Notes under the pieces: model-generated
Seen by the model: the letters and a program-made list of their open reading frames with translations, nothing else
What the model was told of the DNA's origin: nothing
Database searches by the model: none
Part shown: positions 1 through 8,812 of the stretch, one piece after another
How positions within the stretch are numbered: position 1 is the stretch's first letter
How the letters are laid out: every line of letters starts with the position of its first letter
Made by a program: the position numbers and the translations under genes
Origin: Flavobacterium sp. SUN052
GTDB lineage: Bacteria > Bacteroidota > Bacteroidia > Flavobacteriales > Flavobacteriaceae
Assembly (NCBI RefSeq): GCF_028867935.1
Contig: NZ_JAPQNS010000001.1
Coordinates: 1,302,001-1,366,000, forward strand
DNA: 64,000 nt
Direction: 5' to 3'

Positions 1-2547
1 CGCGAAAACAAAGTAGTATTGAAGCATAACCTCTCTGCTCACTACTCGTTTAGCCGGGGCAGTTCGGGTCAAAATTACCCGAACTCGGCAATGGGTGCCG
101 TGGCGTTGCTTCGGCAAGCCCTGTACGATGCCGACTGGTATAAAAAGGGGGGCTCAAAAGAGCAGGCCAACATCTCGTTGGAGTCTCTGGGTCGTATTCA
201 AACACTCCCCGCCTTTTTTGAAGCAACCGATAAACTGAGCGTGTTACGCGCCGACAAAGTGGGTGATGAGTTTAATACGCAGTTTATTATTAAAACGGGT
301 GGTGATGATTATCAACGCATTGATGAAATTAAAGCCACAGGAGCATCGCTGATTGTGCCGGTAAACTACCCCGTTGCCTACGAAGTTGAGGATGCTTGGG
401 ATGCCGACAATGTGTCGCTTTCGGAGCTGAAGCATTGGGAAATGGCCCCTATGAATGCCGGCATGCTGGCGAAAGCAGGTATTCCGTTTGCGCTGACGAG
501 TGCGGGCTTACGTAACCGGACCGAATTTTTAGCCAACGTTCGCAAAGCCATCGAAAACGGTCTTACCGAACAACAGGCACTAGATGCCCTGACCACGACA
601 CCTGCCCGGTTAATGCGGGCCGAAGACATGGTTGGCACCTTACAGGTAGGTAAAGTAGCTAACTTCCTGATTACTTCGGGCAGCTTGTTTGCCGCCGATA
701 ACGTAATCTACGAAAACTGGATTCAGGGTAAACAATACGTGGTTACCAACCGGAACCTGCCCGATTTGCGGGGTACGTATGCCCTTGTAATTGGCGACCG
801 CCAAAACCTGAAATTTATTATTTCGGGTGCCAATCCAGAGAAGCCAGAGTATCAGGTAACTATTAACGATACCACTAAACTCACGCCTAAAGTCGCGATC
901 GACAATAACCTGCTGTCGATGCAAGTAGCTTTAGACAGAAGACAGGCAACTGCTTTAACCCGCCTGACGGGCTACCGGGACGGAACCACTTTTAAAGGGG
1001 ATGGCGAACTGCCAACCGGCAAACTAGTCAACTGGTCGGCAACCCGTACGGGCGATGCTCCCGTGTCTACATCGGCAACATCCCGGTCGGCCACATCCAC
1101 AACCGCTGTATCCACGTCGGCTGTGAGCACGTCGGCAGCTAGCGCCGCGCTACTGTATCCGTTTGTGGGAATGGGTAATGCCAAAAAGCCACAGCCCGAA
1201 ACGATGTTGATCAAAAACGCGACGGTCTGGACGAACGAAGCAGATGGCGTGTTGCAGAATGCCGATGTGATTGTATCGGGTGGAAAAATTCAGCAGGTAG
1301 GCAAAGGACTTACTGCCCCCGCCAACGCCCGCACGATCGACGGAACCGGGAAACACCTGACCAACGGCATCATCGACGAACACTCACATATTGCGCTTTT
1401 ATCAGTAAACGAGGGCTCGCAATCGTCAACAGCCGAAGTGCGGATGGGCGATGTGGTTAACTCTGAAGACATTAACATCTACCGTCAGCTGGCGGGTGGC
1501 GTAACGTCGTCGCAACTGTTGCATGGCTCGGCCAACGCAATTGGTGGTCAATCAGCCCTGATCAAACTGAAATGGGGCGAAGCTCCTGAAGGGCTGTTGA
1601 TTAAAGGTGCCGACGGGTTTATTAAGTTTGCTCTTGGAGAAAACGTGAAGCAGTCAAACGCGGGTGAAACGAACCGAGTGCGGTTTCCACAAACACGGAT
1701 GGGGGTAGAGCAGGTATTTATGGACCACTTCACCCGGGCACGCGAGTACGATAAAGCATGGTCGGTATATAATGGCTTAAATCCCAAAGATAAAGCGAAG
1801 GCTGTGGCTCCCCGCCGGGACATTGAGTTAGAAGCACTGGCTGAAATTCTGAATAAAAAACGCTTCATTACCTGCCACTCCTACGTGCAGTCGGAGATTA
1901 ACATGCTGATGAAAGTGGCCGATTCACTGGGCTTCAAAGTAAACACGTTTACGCACATTCTGGAAGGTTACAAAGTGGCCGACAAAATGGCTAAGCACGG
2001 GGCCGGCGGTTCCTCATTTGCCGACTGGTGGGCGTACAAAATGGAGGTGAAAGACGCCATTCCATACAATGCCGCGATTATGCACCGGCAGGGCGTGGTG
2101 GTATCAATTAACTCGGACGATGCCGAAATGGCCCGCCGGTTGAATCAGGAAGCGGCCAAAGCCGTTGAGTACGGCGGCATAAGCGAGGCCGATGCCTGGA
2201 AAATGGTAACGCTGAATCCGGCGAAACTGCTGCACCTCGACAACCGCATGGGAAGTATCAAGTCGGGTAAAGATGCTGACCTCGTGCTCTGGAATGCGAA
2301 TCCCCTATCTATTTACGCCCGTCCCGAAAAAACGATCATCGATGGTGCCGTGTATTTCGATTTACAGGGCGAAGATGCCAAACGCGATGCCCTGCAAGTA
2401 GAACGTGCCCGGATCATTCAAAAAATGATTGCCTCAAAATCAGGGGGCGCGCCCACGCAACGGCCTAACTTCCGTCGGCAACGCATGTGGCACTGTGAGG
2501 ATATCGAAGGGGTAAGCGCAGAAGGGGAGGAGCAAGCTGAAAAATAG
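1..2547 (+). CDS. Two-module amidohydrolase, 5'-truncated by the window edge
   Basis: The reading frame is open from base 1, so the true start lies to the left; the first possible in-window start is a TTG at 19. Two imidazolonepropionase-like modules are joined by a Ser/Thr/Ala-rich low-complexity linker at about 1060-1150. The second module looks catalytic: it has the HxH metal motif (HSH at 1381-1389) after a GIIDEH-type strand, and a late Asp (SDD, 2113-2121). In the first module the corresponding late strand reads FALTSAGL with no Asp, so it looks non-catalytic. Such proteins are normally exported in Bacteroidota, but the signal peptide would be outside the window. The next gene, 4 bases downstream, is a further family member. 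The substrate (dipeptide, cyclic amide or other) cannot be told from sequence. Confidence 0.88.
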   Translation, partial: RENKVVLKHNLSAHYSFSRGSSGQNYPNSAMGAVALLRQALYDADWYKKGGSKEQANISLESLGRIQTLPAFFEATDKLSVLRADKVGDEFNTQFIIKTGGDDYQRIDEIKATGASLIVPVNYPVAYEVEDAWDADNVSLSELKHWEMAPMNAGMLAKAGIPFALTSAGLRNRTEFLANVRKAIENGLTEQQALDALTTTPARLMRAEDMVGTLQVGKVANFLITSGSLFAADNVIYENWIQGKQYVVTNRNLPDLRGTYALVIGDRQNLKFIISGANPEKPEYQVTINDTTKLTPKVAIDNNLLSMQVALDRRQATALTRLTGYRDGTTFKGDGELPTGKLVNWSATRTGDAPVSTSATSRSATSTTAVSTSAVSTSAASAALLYPFVGMGNAKKPQPETMLIKNATVWTNEADGVLQNADVIVSGGKIQQVGKGLTAPANARTIDGTGKHLTNGIIDEHSHIALLSVNEGSQSSTAEVRMGDVVNSEDINIYRQLAGGVTSSQLLHGSANAIGGQSALIKLKWGEAPEGLLIKGADGFIKFALGENVKQSNAGETNRVRFPQTRMGVEQVFMDHFTRAREYDKAWSVYNGLNPKDKAKAVAPRRDIELEALAEILNKKRFITCHSYVQSEINMLMKVADSLGFKVNTFTHILEGYKVADKMAKHGAGGSSFADWWAYKMEVKDAIPYNAAIMHRQGVVVSINSDDAEMARRLNQEAAKAVEYGGISEADAWKMVTLNPAKLLHLDNRMGSIKSGKDADLVLWNANPLSIYARPEKTIIDGAVYFDLQGEDAKRDALQVERARIIQKMIASKSGGAPTQRPNFRRQRMWHCEDIEGVSAEGEEQAEK

Positions 2548-2551
2548 TACT

Positions 2552-3853
2552 ATGAAACAGATATTAACAACCATACTTGCACTGGCGTCGCTGACGAGCT
2601 TTGGCCAGAACCCAGCTCCGGCAAAGGCCCAGACGCGGGGAATTGCCCTGATTGGGGCTACCATTCACGTGGGCGACGGCCGCGTGATTCAAAATGGATT
2701 GATTACGTTCGATAAGGGCGTCATTACCAACGTGGGCGATGCCTCGACGGTGCGTCTGAATACTAATGAACTGGATGTTATCACGCTAACAGGCAAACAC
2801 ATTTATCCCGGTCTGATTTCTCCGGCATCTCTGGTGGGCTTACAGGAAGTTGAATCAGTACGGGCTACTGTCGATTCGCGCGAAATCGGAGAGTTGAACC
2901 CAAATATCCGGGCTTTGATTGCCTACGATACTGATTCAGAGGTGATTCCAACCATCCGTAATAACGGCATCCTGATTACACAAGCGATGCCGCTGGGTGG
3001 TACGGTGTCGGGTTCATCGTCGATCATGCACGCCGACGGCTGGAACTGGGAAGATGCAGTGCTACGTAAGGACGACGGCATCTGGCTCAACTGGCCGGGC
3101 TACTTCGCTCGGGAGTTTGACTTTAATACGTTCTCGGTAAGCCTTCGTAAAAACGAACGGCGCGACGAGGCCATGCGGGCCATCCAGACGATCTTCAACG
3201 AGGCCAGAAGCTACTCGGCTATTCAAAACCCGGTGCCGAAGAACCTTAAATTCGAAGCGATGCGAGGGTTGTTTACCGGCAAGCAGAATCTGTATGTTCG
3301 GGCGGATCTGGGTAAGGATATTATCGAAGCGGTGCGATTTGCCAAAGCGGCAGGAGTGGCCAAAGTGGTGATTGTTGGTGGCGAAGAAGCGGACCGTGTT
3401 GTTGGCTTCCTTAAAGAAAATAACGTCCCGGTGATCCTGAGTGCGTTACACCGGTTGCCCAACCGGCAGGACGACGCTGTTGATCAGCCTTATAGCCAGC
3501 CGGGTACCCTGCAAAAGGGAGGAGTACTGGTGGGTTTGAGCTATGCTGAAGAATGGTGGCGCACCCGTAACCTGCCGTTTCTGGCTGGAACTGCCGCCGG
3601 GTTTGGTAACCTTGACCGCGAAGAGGCTTTGAAAATGGTAACGTCAAACACCGCTAAAATCCTGGGCATCGACAGCATGGTAGGCACGCTCGAAACCGGT
3701 AAACAGGCTACCCTGTTTGTATCAGTCGGCGACGCTTTAGACATGCGGACCAACGTGATCGAACATGCATTTATTCAGGGCCGCAAAGTAAACCTCGACG
3801 ATAAGCACAAGCGCCTGAATCAGAAGTTTAAAAGCAAATACGGTCAGGAATAA
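2552..3853 (+). CDS. Secreted amidohydrolase-family protein lacking metal ligands
   Basis: 433 residues with a clear Sec signal peptide (residues 1 to about 18, ending ASLTSFGQ). The fold signature is amidohydrolase: an N-terminal composite beta domain, and a C-terminal stretch (EEALKMVTSNTAKILGID followed by GTLETGKQATLFV) typical of imidazolonepropionase relatives. The strand that should carry GxxDxHxH instead reads GLISPASLVGL, and the late Asp is replaced in LAGTAAGFG. It is therefore probably inactive. It starts 4 bases after the preceding two-module amidohydrolase and is almost certainly co-transcribed, so it may be a structural or substrate-binding partner. Transcription probably ends at the hairpin at 3886-3918. 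Confidence 0.85.
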   Translation: MKQILTTILALASLTSFGQNPAPAKAQTRGIALIGATIHVGDGRVIQNGLITFDKGVITNVGDASTVRLNTNELDVITLTGKHIYPGLISPASLVGLQEVESVRATVDSREIGELNPNIRALIAYDTDSEVIPTIRNNGILITQAMPLGGTVSGSSSIMHADGWNWEDAVLRKDDGIWLNWPGYFAREFDFNTFSVSLRKNERRDEAMRAIQTIFNEARSYSAIQNPVPKNLKFEAMRGLFTGKQNLYVRADLGKDIIEAVRFAKAAGVAKVVIVGGEEADRVVGFLKENNVPVILSALHRLPNRQDDAVDQPYSQPGTLQKGGVLVGLSYAEEWWRTRNLPFLAGTAAGFGNLDREEALKMVTSNTAKILGIDSMVGTLETGKQATLFVSVGDALDMRTNVIEHAFIQGRKVNLDDKHKRLNQKFKSKYGQE

Positions 3854-3885
3854 GAAATGATGAATGATTAACGAAGAATGATAAA

Positions 3886-3918
3886 TGGGCTGACGCAAGA
3901 ATAGAATGCGTCAGCCCA
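3886..3918 (+). terminator. Rho-independent terminator after the amidohydrolase operon
   Basis: A perfect 12-bp inverted repeat, TGGGCTGACGCA (3886-3897) with its complement at 3907-3918, has a 9-base loop and is followed by TTTTACGTTT. It lies 33 bases after the amidohydrolase stop. Confidence 0.8.
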
Positions 3919-4001
3919 TTTTACGTTTGGGCTCAAACAATAGCCTGTTGGGGTTGTTCTACTGGGACAATAGATTACTCAGATATAACTCCGAAACCGT
4001 T

Positions 4002-4247
4002 ATGGAAGACCCAGAAAAAATCGACATTGTACGGGCTAAGCAAGCCATTTCGCCCGCTGGTTTGAGCGACCGCTCCGACAAAGCAACCACGCTCCCCGGC
4101 AACAACAGCCCCTCCGACACCCCCATCGACGATTTGAACATAATACCGACCGATGATGATATTGGGGAGGACGATGACGAACCCACAACGCACCCCAACC
4201 GAAACCGCGACGGTAAAGTTGATATTGGCAAAGGGCCATACAGTTAA
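4002..4247 (+). CDS. Small acidic, probably disordered protein
   Basis: 81 residues from ATG 4002 (MEDPEKID...). An in-frame ATG at 3906 lies in the stem of the preceding terminator and is not a credible start. The middle is dominated by Asp, Glu, Pro, Ser and Thr, including a run IIPTDDDIGEDDDEP, and there is no signal peptide, Cys or membrane segment. No family recognised. It resembles in style, but not clearly by alignment, the 91-residue acidic protein at 29025. A terminator hairpin at 4258-4293 follows directly, supporting a real transcription unit. Function unknown. Confidence 0.55.
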   Translation: MEDPEKIDIVRAKQAISPAGLSDRSDKATTLPGNNSPSDTPIDDLNIIPTDDDIGEDDDEPTTHPNRNRDGKVDIGKGPYS

Positions 4248-4257
4248 GCGCCCGTTT

Positions 4258-4293
4258 ACCAGAAAGGCCAGTTTTATAGCTGGCTTTTCTGGT
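4258..4293. terminator. Hairpin terminator between convergent genes
   Basis: ACCAGAAA and GCCAG pair with CTGGC and TTTCTGGT around an 8-base loop; the stem has one bulged position on each side. It sits between the small acidic gene (+) and the CcbP-like gene (-) and could serve both. Confidence 0.65.
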
Positions 4294-4311
4294 TGTACTA
4301 AGCTTTGAGAT

Positions 4312-4662
4312 TTACGCAGTCCAATACGCCCAAATCTCAAAAATCTCCATTGTCTGCGCCGATGCTTGTATATTACTGAGTGAATCAAACGGAATTTGCA
4401 CGATATAGCCCTCGTTATCAATCTCTACGTTGAAGTCATGATTAAGATAACGCATTCCATTATCAGGGATACCAACAACGGTTACAGACTTAGTCTCTTC
4501 AAATCCACCACGTTTTCGTAGCCATGCCATAGCCGTAAAAGGGAACTCTAAGTTATCCTCGAAATACGTTTGCCAGGCCATTGCTATTTCGTATTCGTCG
4601 TAGCAGTCAAGCAGAATCTCGTAATCGATTTGGTGCTGCATGTACTCGGATGAAAGAGGCAT
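4312..4662 (-). CDS. CcbP-like calcium-binding protein
   Basis: 116 residues. The segment ILLDCYDEYEIAMAWQTY followed by EDNLEFPFTA closely matches, from memory, the conserved core of the cyanobacterial calcium-binding protein CcbP (YDEEE-AMGWYYYLEE-LQFPFTA). In that family a cluster of acidic side chains binds calcium. The protein is acidic, has no signal peptide and should be cytoplasmic. It lies 11 bases after the stop of the SWIM-domain gene on the same strand and is likely in the same transcript. Assignment to the family is fairly secure; calcium binding itself is inferred. Confidence 0.78.
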   Translation of the reverse strand: MPLSSEYMQHQIDYEILLDCYDEYEIAMAWQTYFEDNLEFPFTAMAWLRKRGGFEETKSVTVVGIPDNGMRYLNHDFNVEIDNEGYIVQIPFDSLSNIQASAQTMEIFEIWAYWTA

Positions 4663-4673
4663 GGATGGGCTGA

Positions 4674-6440
4674 TTATTGTTTAGCACGTTTTGTTGATTC
4701 CTTGTCAATGGCGTTCAATTCCTCCAGAAAAGCCGGTTTTCGGGGGTTGTTCTGGCGTAATGTCTGAACTAACGCGTCCATAGCCGGTTGACTACCAGCC
4801 ACTTCCTTCTTTACTTTTTTGATAGCCTGGGCCAATTGTTTGTATTCGGAGCGGGTGCTAACCGTATAGCCCAATTTGGTAAGCACAGGGATATAAAGAG
4901 CCAGCATTTCTGCTGGGTAGCGTGCGGCCAGATGCGGATGAAGCTGAATAATATTATCCAACGACGGGCGGCTTTGAAGAAACTTCAGTACTTCGGGCCA
5001 CTGCTGCTCTGTTACATACAGAGGGACTAGCCGCCTATAACGTTCATCGCCCGCATTGAACCAGGGATTTCGTTTTTTAGACTTTTCTTCTTCCTCAATC
5101 TGTTTTTCAATTTGCTTTACCAACGCTGGAAACTCACCAGCCCACTCCTCCGCCGAAAACGTTTGTTTCCACTGCTGGTAATAACTACTGTCGAAATGGT
5201 AATGGTTAAAAGCAAACTGGTTAGTTAAACGACGGATGGTAGGAATGTCATTGCGCTGTTTGGCCACATCCAGCTGTCGCTTGTTCCAGTGACTAACGAT
5301 GCCCGGATGGCCCAGTTTCTGCGCTAGCTCGATACCTCCCTGAATTAGTTCTTCGGCCCTTTCCCACTGTCCACTGGCAATGGCCTGATCCAGCACTTTA
5401 TCCCGAATCGCGACGACATCTAAGTTGGCTTCGGTAAGTTGGTCGGCTTCAGTATGACGGCCCAGATGACGTAAAAAGTCGATTTTTCGTCTGGCAAAAA
5501 GGTCGCGGTAGAAACTGTTGTACTTATCGCTGTATCGATTGGTCATTGTATCGAGTAGCGTCAGGAACCGATCCGGTTCCGCTAATTTTTCGGCCAATGT
5601 TCTGGCCACGCTAAGTAACGTATAATCGAAGTCGCCGTAATCTGCGAACGTTTTGTTAGCCAGGTTCTCAGCAGCCCAACTGTAAACTTGCTCGCGGAGG
5701 GGCGGTGCAAGATCGTCGGATTTAGCCACCTCATGAAGCAGGTTCATGCCAGCCAACACGGTTCCACCGATGTTACCCGCCGAGTCGTCGCAAGCTTTCA
5801 CAACCTCCATCATTTCGGTTGCCACCACGCGTCCCACTGTGATTGCATCACGAAAATTGCCTTTGTTGACCAACTCCTGACCAGCCCCAATCACTTTATC
5901 GATTTCTTTGGCCAACTTAAATGTGGCCCTGTAATCCACAAAGCCCCGGTCAGAGTGGGCGCGAATGGATTTCTTGATCAGCTCAGTGTATTGCTTAGCT
6001 AAGTCGATGCGTTCGTCTTTGTCCGCAAAATAGAGCTGCAGTCGTGAGGCAAAGACCTTGTCCGAGGCTGCCTGTTGAACCAGAAACTGTCGGAGTTCAT
6101 CGGCAGTGGTTTTGGCTAAGAGCCCCTCAATGGTCAGCTTTTTCGATTCGCGACCCGGTTTTGGTTTGGGCTTTTTTAATTCCTGCCGAATCGTAAAAAG
6201 CACCGCAATCACATGTTTGCAATACGCTCCCTCAACCGGGCAGTCACATAGTGAATCGGCTATTTCTTTCTTATCAAGGGTTACCTCAACCGAGTAGGTC
6301 TCGGTGCCTTCCACTTCAGCCTGCCAAACGCCTTTGCTATCGGGTTCGGCATACAATACAGCTTTTCGGTCGAAATAATGACGACCTTTCTGAACTTCCG
6401 TTTTGGCAAGTTGGGTATCGAAATTGTCAATCGTTAGCAT
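4674..6440 (-). CDS. SWIM zinc-finger domain protein
   Basis: 588 residues. A SWIM zinc-binding motif CxCx6CxH lies near the N terminus (C65, C67, C74, H76). SWIM modules are thought to bind nucleic acid or protein partners. The remainder is alpha-helical with HEAT/TPR-like repeats, a common layout for long bacterial SWIM proteins of unknown role. Start at 6440: a TACCTTTG box (6445-6452 on this strand) ends only four bases before the ATG, suggesting a leaderless transcript. The CcbP-like gene follows 11 bases downstream. Confidence 0.82.
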   Translation of the reverse strand: MLTIDNFDTQLAKTEVQKGRHYFDRKAVLYAEPDSKGVWQAEVEGTETYSVEVTLDKKEIADSLCDCPVEGAYCKHVIAVLFTIRQELKKPKPKPGRESKKLTIEGLLAKTTADELRQFLVQQAASDKVFASRLQLYFADKDERIDLAKQYTELIKKSIRAHSDRGFVDYRATFKLAKEIDKVIGAGQELVNKGNFRDAITVGRVVATEMMEVVKACDDSAGNIGGTVLAGMNLLHEVAKSDDLAPPLREQVYSWAAENLANKTFADYGDFDYTLLSVARTLAEKLAEPDRFLTLLDTMTNRYSDKYNSFYRDLFARRKIDFLRHLGRHTEADQLTEANLDVVAIRDKVLDQAIASGQWERAEELIQGGIELAQKLGHPGIVSHWNKRQLDVAKQRNDIPTIRRLTNQFAFNHYHFDSSYYQQWKQTFSAEEWAGEFPALVKQIEKQIEEEEKSKKRNPWFNAGDERYRRLVPLYVTEQQWPEVLKFLQSRPSLDNIIQLHPHLAARYPAEMLALYIPVLTKLGYTVSTRSEYKQLAQAIKKVKKEVAGSQPAMDALVQTLRQNNPRKPAFLEELNAIDKESTKRAKQ

Positions 6441-6444
6441 AGAA

Positions 6445-6452
6445 CAAAGGTA
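6445..6452 (-). promoter_or_regulatory. Candidate -7 box TACCTTTG for the SWIM gene
   Basis: On the minus strand the bases read TACCTTTG-TTCT-ATG. TAnnTTTG is the known Bacteroidota -7 consensus, and transcription normally begins a few bases after it, which would place +1 at the ATG itself. I do not see a well-spaced -33 TTTG. Confidence 0.4.
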
Positions 6453-6570
6453 GGCGCAAAGGGGTGAGGGAGAAAAGTACTCAAATCAATTTCCTGCCTT
6501 TACAACAATCTCCTTTCTTCCCTCTCTCTCTATCCTTCACGTATATTTACGCCCATAACTCAATCTGATT

Positions 6571-7521
6571 ATGATTCGTATCTTTCAGCAAGACGAAACC
6601 GCCGTTCGTAAAATTCGCGATATTGATTCCTTTCGGCATACTGAACGCACCTTGTGGGTTGATTTGCAGAACCCGACGCCCGACGAAATTAAGAGCGTTG
6701 AGGATAAATTCGATGTGAGTTTTCAGAGTCAGCAGGAGCAGGCCGAGATCGAAAGCAGCTCGCGATATATTGAGGAAGACGATTACCTGATAGCTAACAC
6801 CAACTTTCTGATTCCCAATAAAGAAGAGGGATATATTGGCGTCCCGGTTAGCTTTTTGCTGAAAGATGAGCAGTTATTTACCTACCGAAATGCCGATCTG
6901 AAATCGTTCGCTGATACGGTAAAACGGATCAAATCGAAACGAAGCTCGTTCAGCGATGGGGGACAGATTCTGATCTCTATTTTTGAGTCGCGCATTGACG
7001 CGGATGCCGACCTGATTGAGCAGATTTCGTTTGAAGTGAAGGCCATCAACAAGCAACTGGATCTTGATGCCAAACTTGACCGTGAAATGCTGCTCAACAT
7101 CAACGACTACCAGGACCTGACAATGACCATTCGGGAGAGCGTTGTCGATAAACAACGGGTAATTTCGGCCCTGATTCGGTCTAACGGCTGGTTTACCCCT
7201 GATGAACAGCAACAACTCCGGACCTTAATTAAGGATATTCAATCCCTGATCGAGCACACAAATTTCATCTTTGAGCGACTCGAATTTTTGCAGGATACCT
7301 TTCTGGGTCTGGTTAATTTGGAGCAAAACCAGATTGTCAAGCTCTTCACCGTTCTGTCGCTGGTGCTGTTGCCGCCAACACTCATCGCCAGCATTTACGG
7401 CATGAACTTCGATACGATGCCCGAGCTGCACTGGCGCTATGGCTATGTGTATGCGATTGTGCTAATGATTGTCTCGACACTCCTTACCTTGTTATATTTT
7501 CGAAAAAAGCGCTGGCTCTAA
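6571..7521 (+). CDS. corA: CorA-family divalent cation (Mg2+/Co2+) transporter
   Basis: 316 residues, the usual length. There is a soluble N-terminal cytoplasmic funnel, a long helical region, then two C-terminal membrane helices. The signature YGMN at the end of TM1 is present (GMN about residues 277-279), followed by FDTMPEL, and the protein ends in a basic tail. The family forms homopentameric inner-membrane channels for Mg2+ or related ions. The MscS gene starts 4 bases after the stop, so the two are co-transcribed. A possible weak -7 element (TATATTTA) lies near 6542. Confidence 0.93.
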   Translation: MIRIFQQDETAVRKIRDIDSFRHTERTLWVDLQNPTPDEIKSVEDKFDVSFQSQQEQAEIESSSRYIEEDDYLIANTNFLIPNKEEGYIGVPVSFLLKDEQLFTYRNADLKSFADTVKRIKSKRSSFSDGGQILISIFESRIDADADLIEQISFEVKAINKQLDLDAKLDREMLLNINDYQDLTMTIRESVVDKQRVISALIRSNGWFTPDEQQQLRTLIKDIQSLIEHTNFIFERLEFLQDTFLGLVNLEQNQIVKLFTVLSLVLLPPTLIASIYGMNFDTMPELHWRYGYVYAIVLMIVSTLLTLLYFRKKRWL

Positions 7522-7525
7522 TAGA

Positions 7526-8350
7526 ATGGTTGACTTACCCACCGAATTTCCTACCAATCTGACTGATTTGTTAACCCGCTATGGTACTCGTTTGCTCATT
7601 GCTGGCCTATTAACCATTGGCGGTTACTGGATCATTAAATTAGTACTTCGAGCCATTGGTCGGCTGCTTTCCCGTCAACAGGTCGATCGCGATGTGCAAC
7701 CGTTTTTGTTGTCGTTGCTGCGAATTGGATTCCTGGTGGCGTTGGTGCTGAGTGTGCTAAGTACGCTGGGCGTTGAAACAACCTCGTTCCTGACTGTAAT
7801 TGGTACAGCGGGGCTGGCTGTTGGACTAGCTTTACAGGCGAGCCTGGCCAATTTTGCCGGCGGTTTGCTTATTCTGGCTTTTAAGCCCTTCCGCGTGGGC
7901 GATCTGATTTCTGTTCAGGGGCTTACGGGATACGTTGATGTGGTTAACCTACTAAATACCGTACTAGTTACCGACGATCATCGAACAATTACGCTTCCTA
8001 ATAATACGCTGACGACAAATCCGATCACTAATTTTTCACGGCTGGAAACGACCCGAGTGGAATCAGTTTTTGTGGTGAGCAACCAGCATTCAGTCGATGC
8101 CGTCCGAGCTTCTATTGCACGAGCTATTGCTACCTGCCCGCAAGTCTTACCAGACCGTAAATACGACATTCTGGTAGGTAAACTCACCGATAATGGTATT
8201 CAGTTCGATGTACGAGTTTGGGCCAATATTGCCACCATTGCGGAGGTTAACTATGCCGTACAAGAAGCTGTGGCCCGCCAATTCGTGCTAGACGGAATCA
8301 GCGGGCCACGGACAGAAATCGATGTTTTGCAATTTAGGGGGGGGCAGTAG
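7526..8350 (+). CDS. mscS: MscS-family mechanosensitive ion channel
   Basis: 274 residues from ATG 7526, chosen because upstream in-frame starts fall inside corA. There are three N-terminal membrane helices. The pore helix and following strand read GLAVGLALQASLANFAGGLLI then FKPFRVGD, the MscS hallmark, where Gly/Ala packing forms the gate. An MscS beta domain and cytoplasmic cage follow. These channels open on hypo-osmotic shock and release solutes. The pairing with corA and the proximity of treS and a ClC gene fit an ion/osmotic theme. Confidence 0.92.
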   Translation: MVDLPTEFPTNLTDLLTRYGTRLLIAGLLTIGGYWIIKLVLRAIGRLLSRQQVDRDVQPFLLSLLRIGFLVALVLSVLSTLGVETTSFLTVIGTAGLAVGLALQASLANFAGGLLILAFKPFRVGDLISVQGLTGYVDVVNLLNTVLVTDDHRTITLPNNTLTTNPITNFSRLETTRVESVFVVSNQHSVDAVRASIARAIATCPQVLPDRKYDILVGKLTDNGIQFDVRVWANIATIAEVNYAVQEAVARQFVLDGISGPRTEIDVLQFRGGQ

Positions 8351-8360
8351 CTTGCTTAGG

Positions 8361-8759
8361 CTATTGCTCAGCCCAGTAATCAACTACCAGCACTTTGTCC
8401 AGATGAGGTCCTAATATCTTACCAAATGCCTTGTGGGCAGGGTGGGGAAGGTATGCCGCTCGTCCAGCTTCGTTTTCAAACGTCACAAAAAAAGCGTGTG
8501 TAAATCCCTGATTCAGGTTTTCTGGGCTATTGTTGGTACCCCATTCCAGGCTTTTAATTTCTGGGATCTGGCCTGGTAAAGCCCGGAAGGCGTCTTCTAC
8601 CTTTTTTACATCAGCAGGCGACGAACTGTCTTTAAATTTGAATAACACAACGTGACGGAGCATACGAGCGGCTTTTTTAGGGGGATTATCAGTGGACGAA
8701 GCCACGGTTAACGAAATAGAAAAAGCGGTTAGCAGGGCGGTTAACAGGAACTTGCGCAT
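8361..8759 (-). CDS. Secreted Dabb (stress-responsive A/B barrel) protein
   Basis: 132 residues from ATG 8759 (MRKFLLTALL..., a Sec signal peptide); longer in-frame starts would place coding sequence before the signal. The core contains LRHVVLFKFKDSSSPADV, then a small alpha/beta unit ending KVLVVDYWAEQ, matching the Dabb dimeric barrel family. Family members are small dimers of varied or unknown role. It lies downstream of the PQQ-dehydrogenase gene on the same strand with a 53-base gap. Confidence 0.83.
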   Translation of the reverse strand: MRKFLLTALLTAFSISLTVASSTDNPPKKAARMLRHVVLFKFKDSSSPADVKKVEDAFRALPGQIPEIKSLEWGTNNSPENLNQGFTHAFFVTFENEAGRAAYLPHPAHKAFGKILGPHLDKVLVVDYWAEQ

Positions 8760-8812
8760 GGGACAAGATGAGTTGAATAAGTTATCGGCTGCCAAGTTAC
8801 TCAACAAATGAA

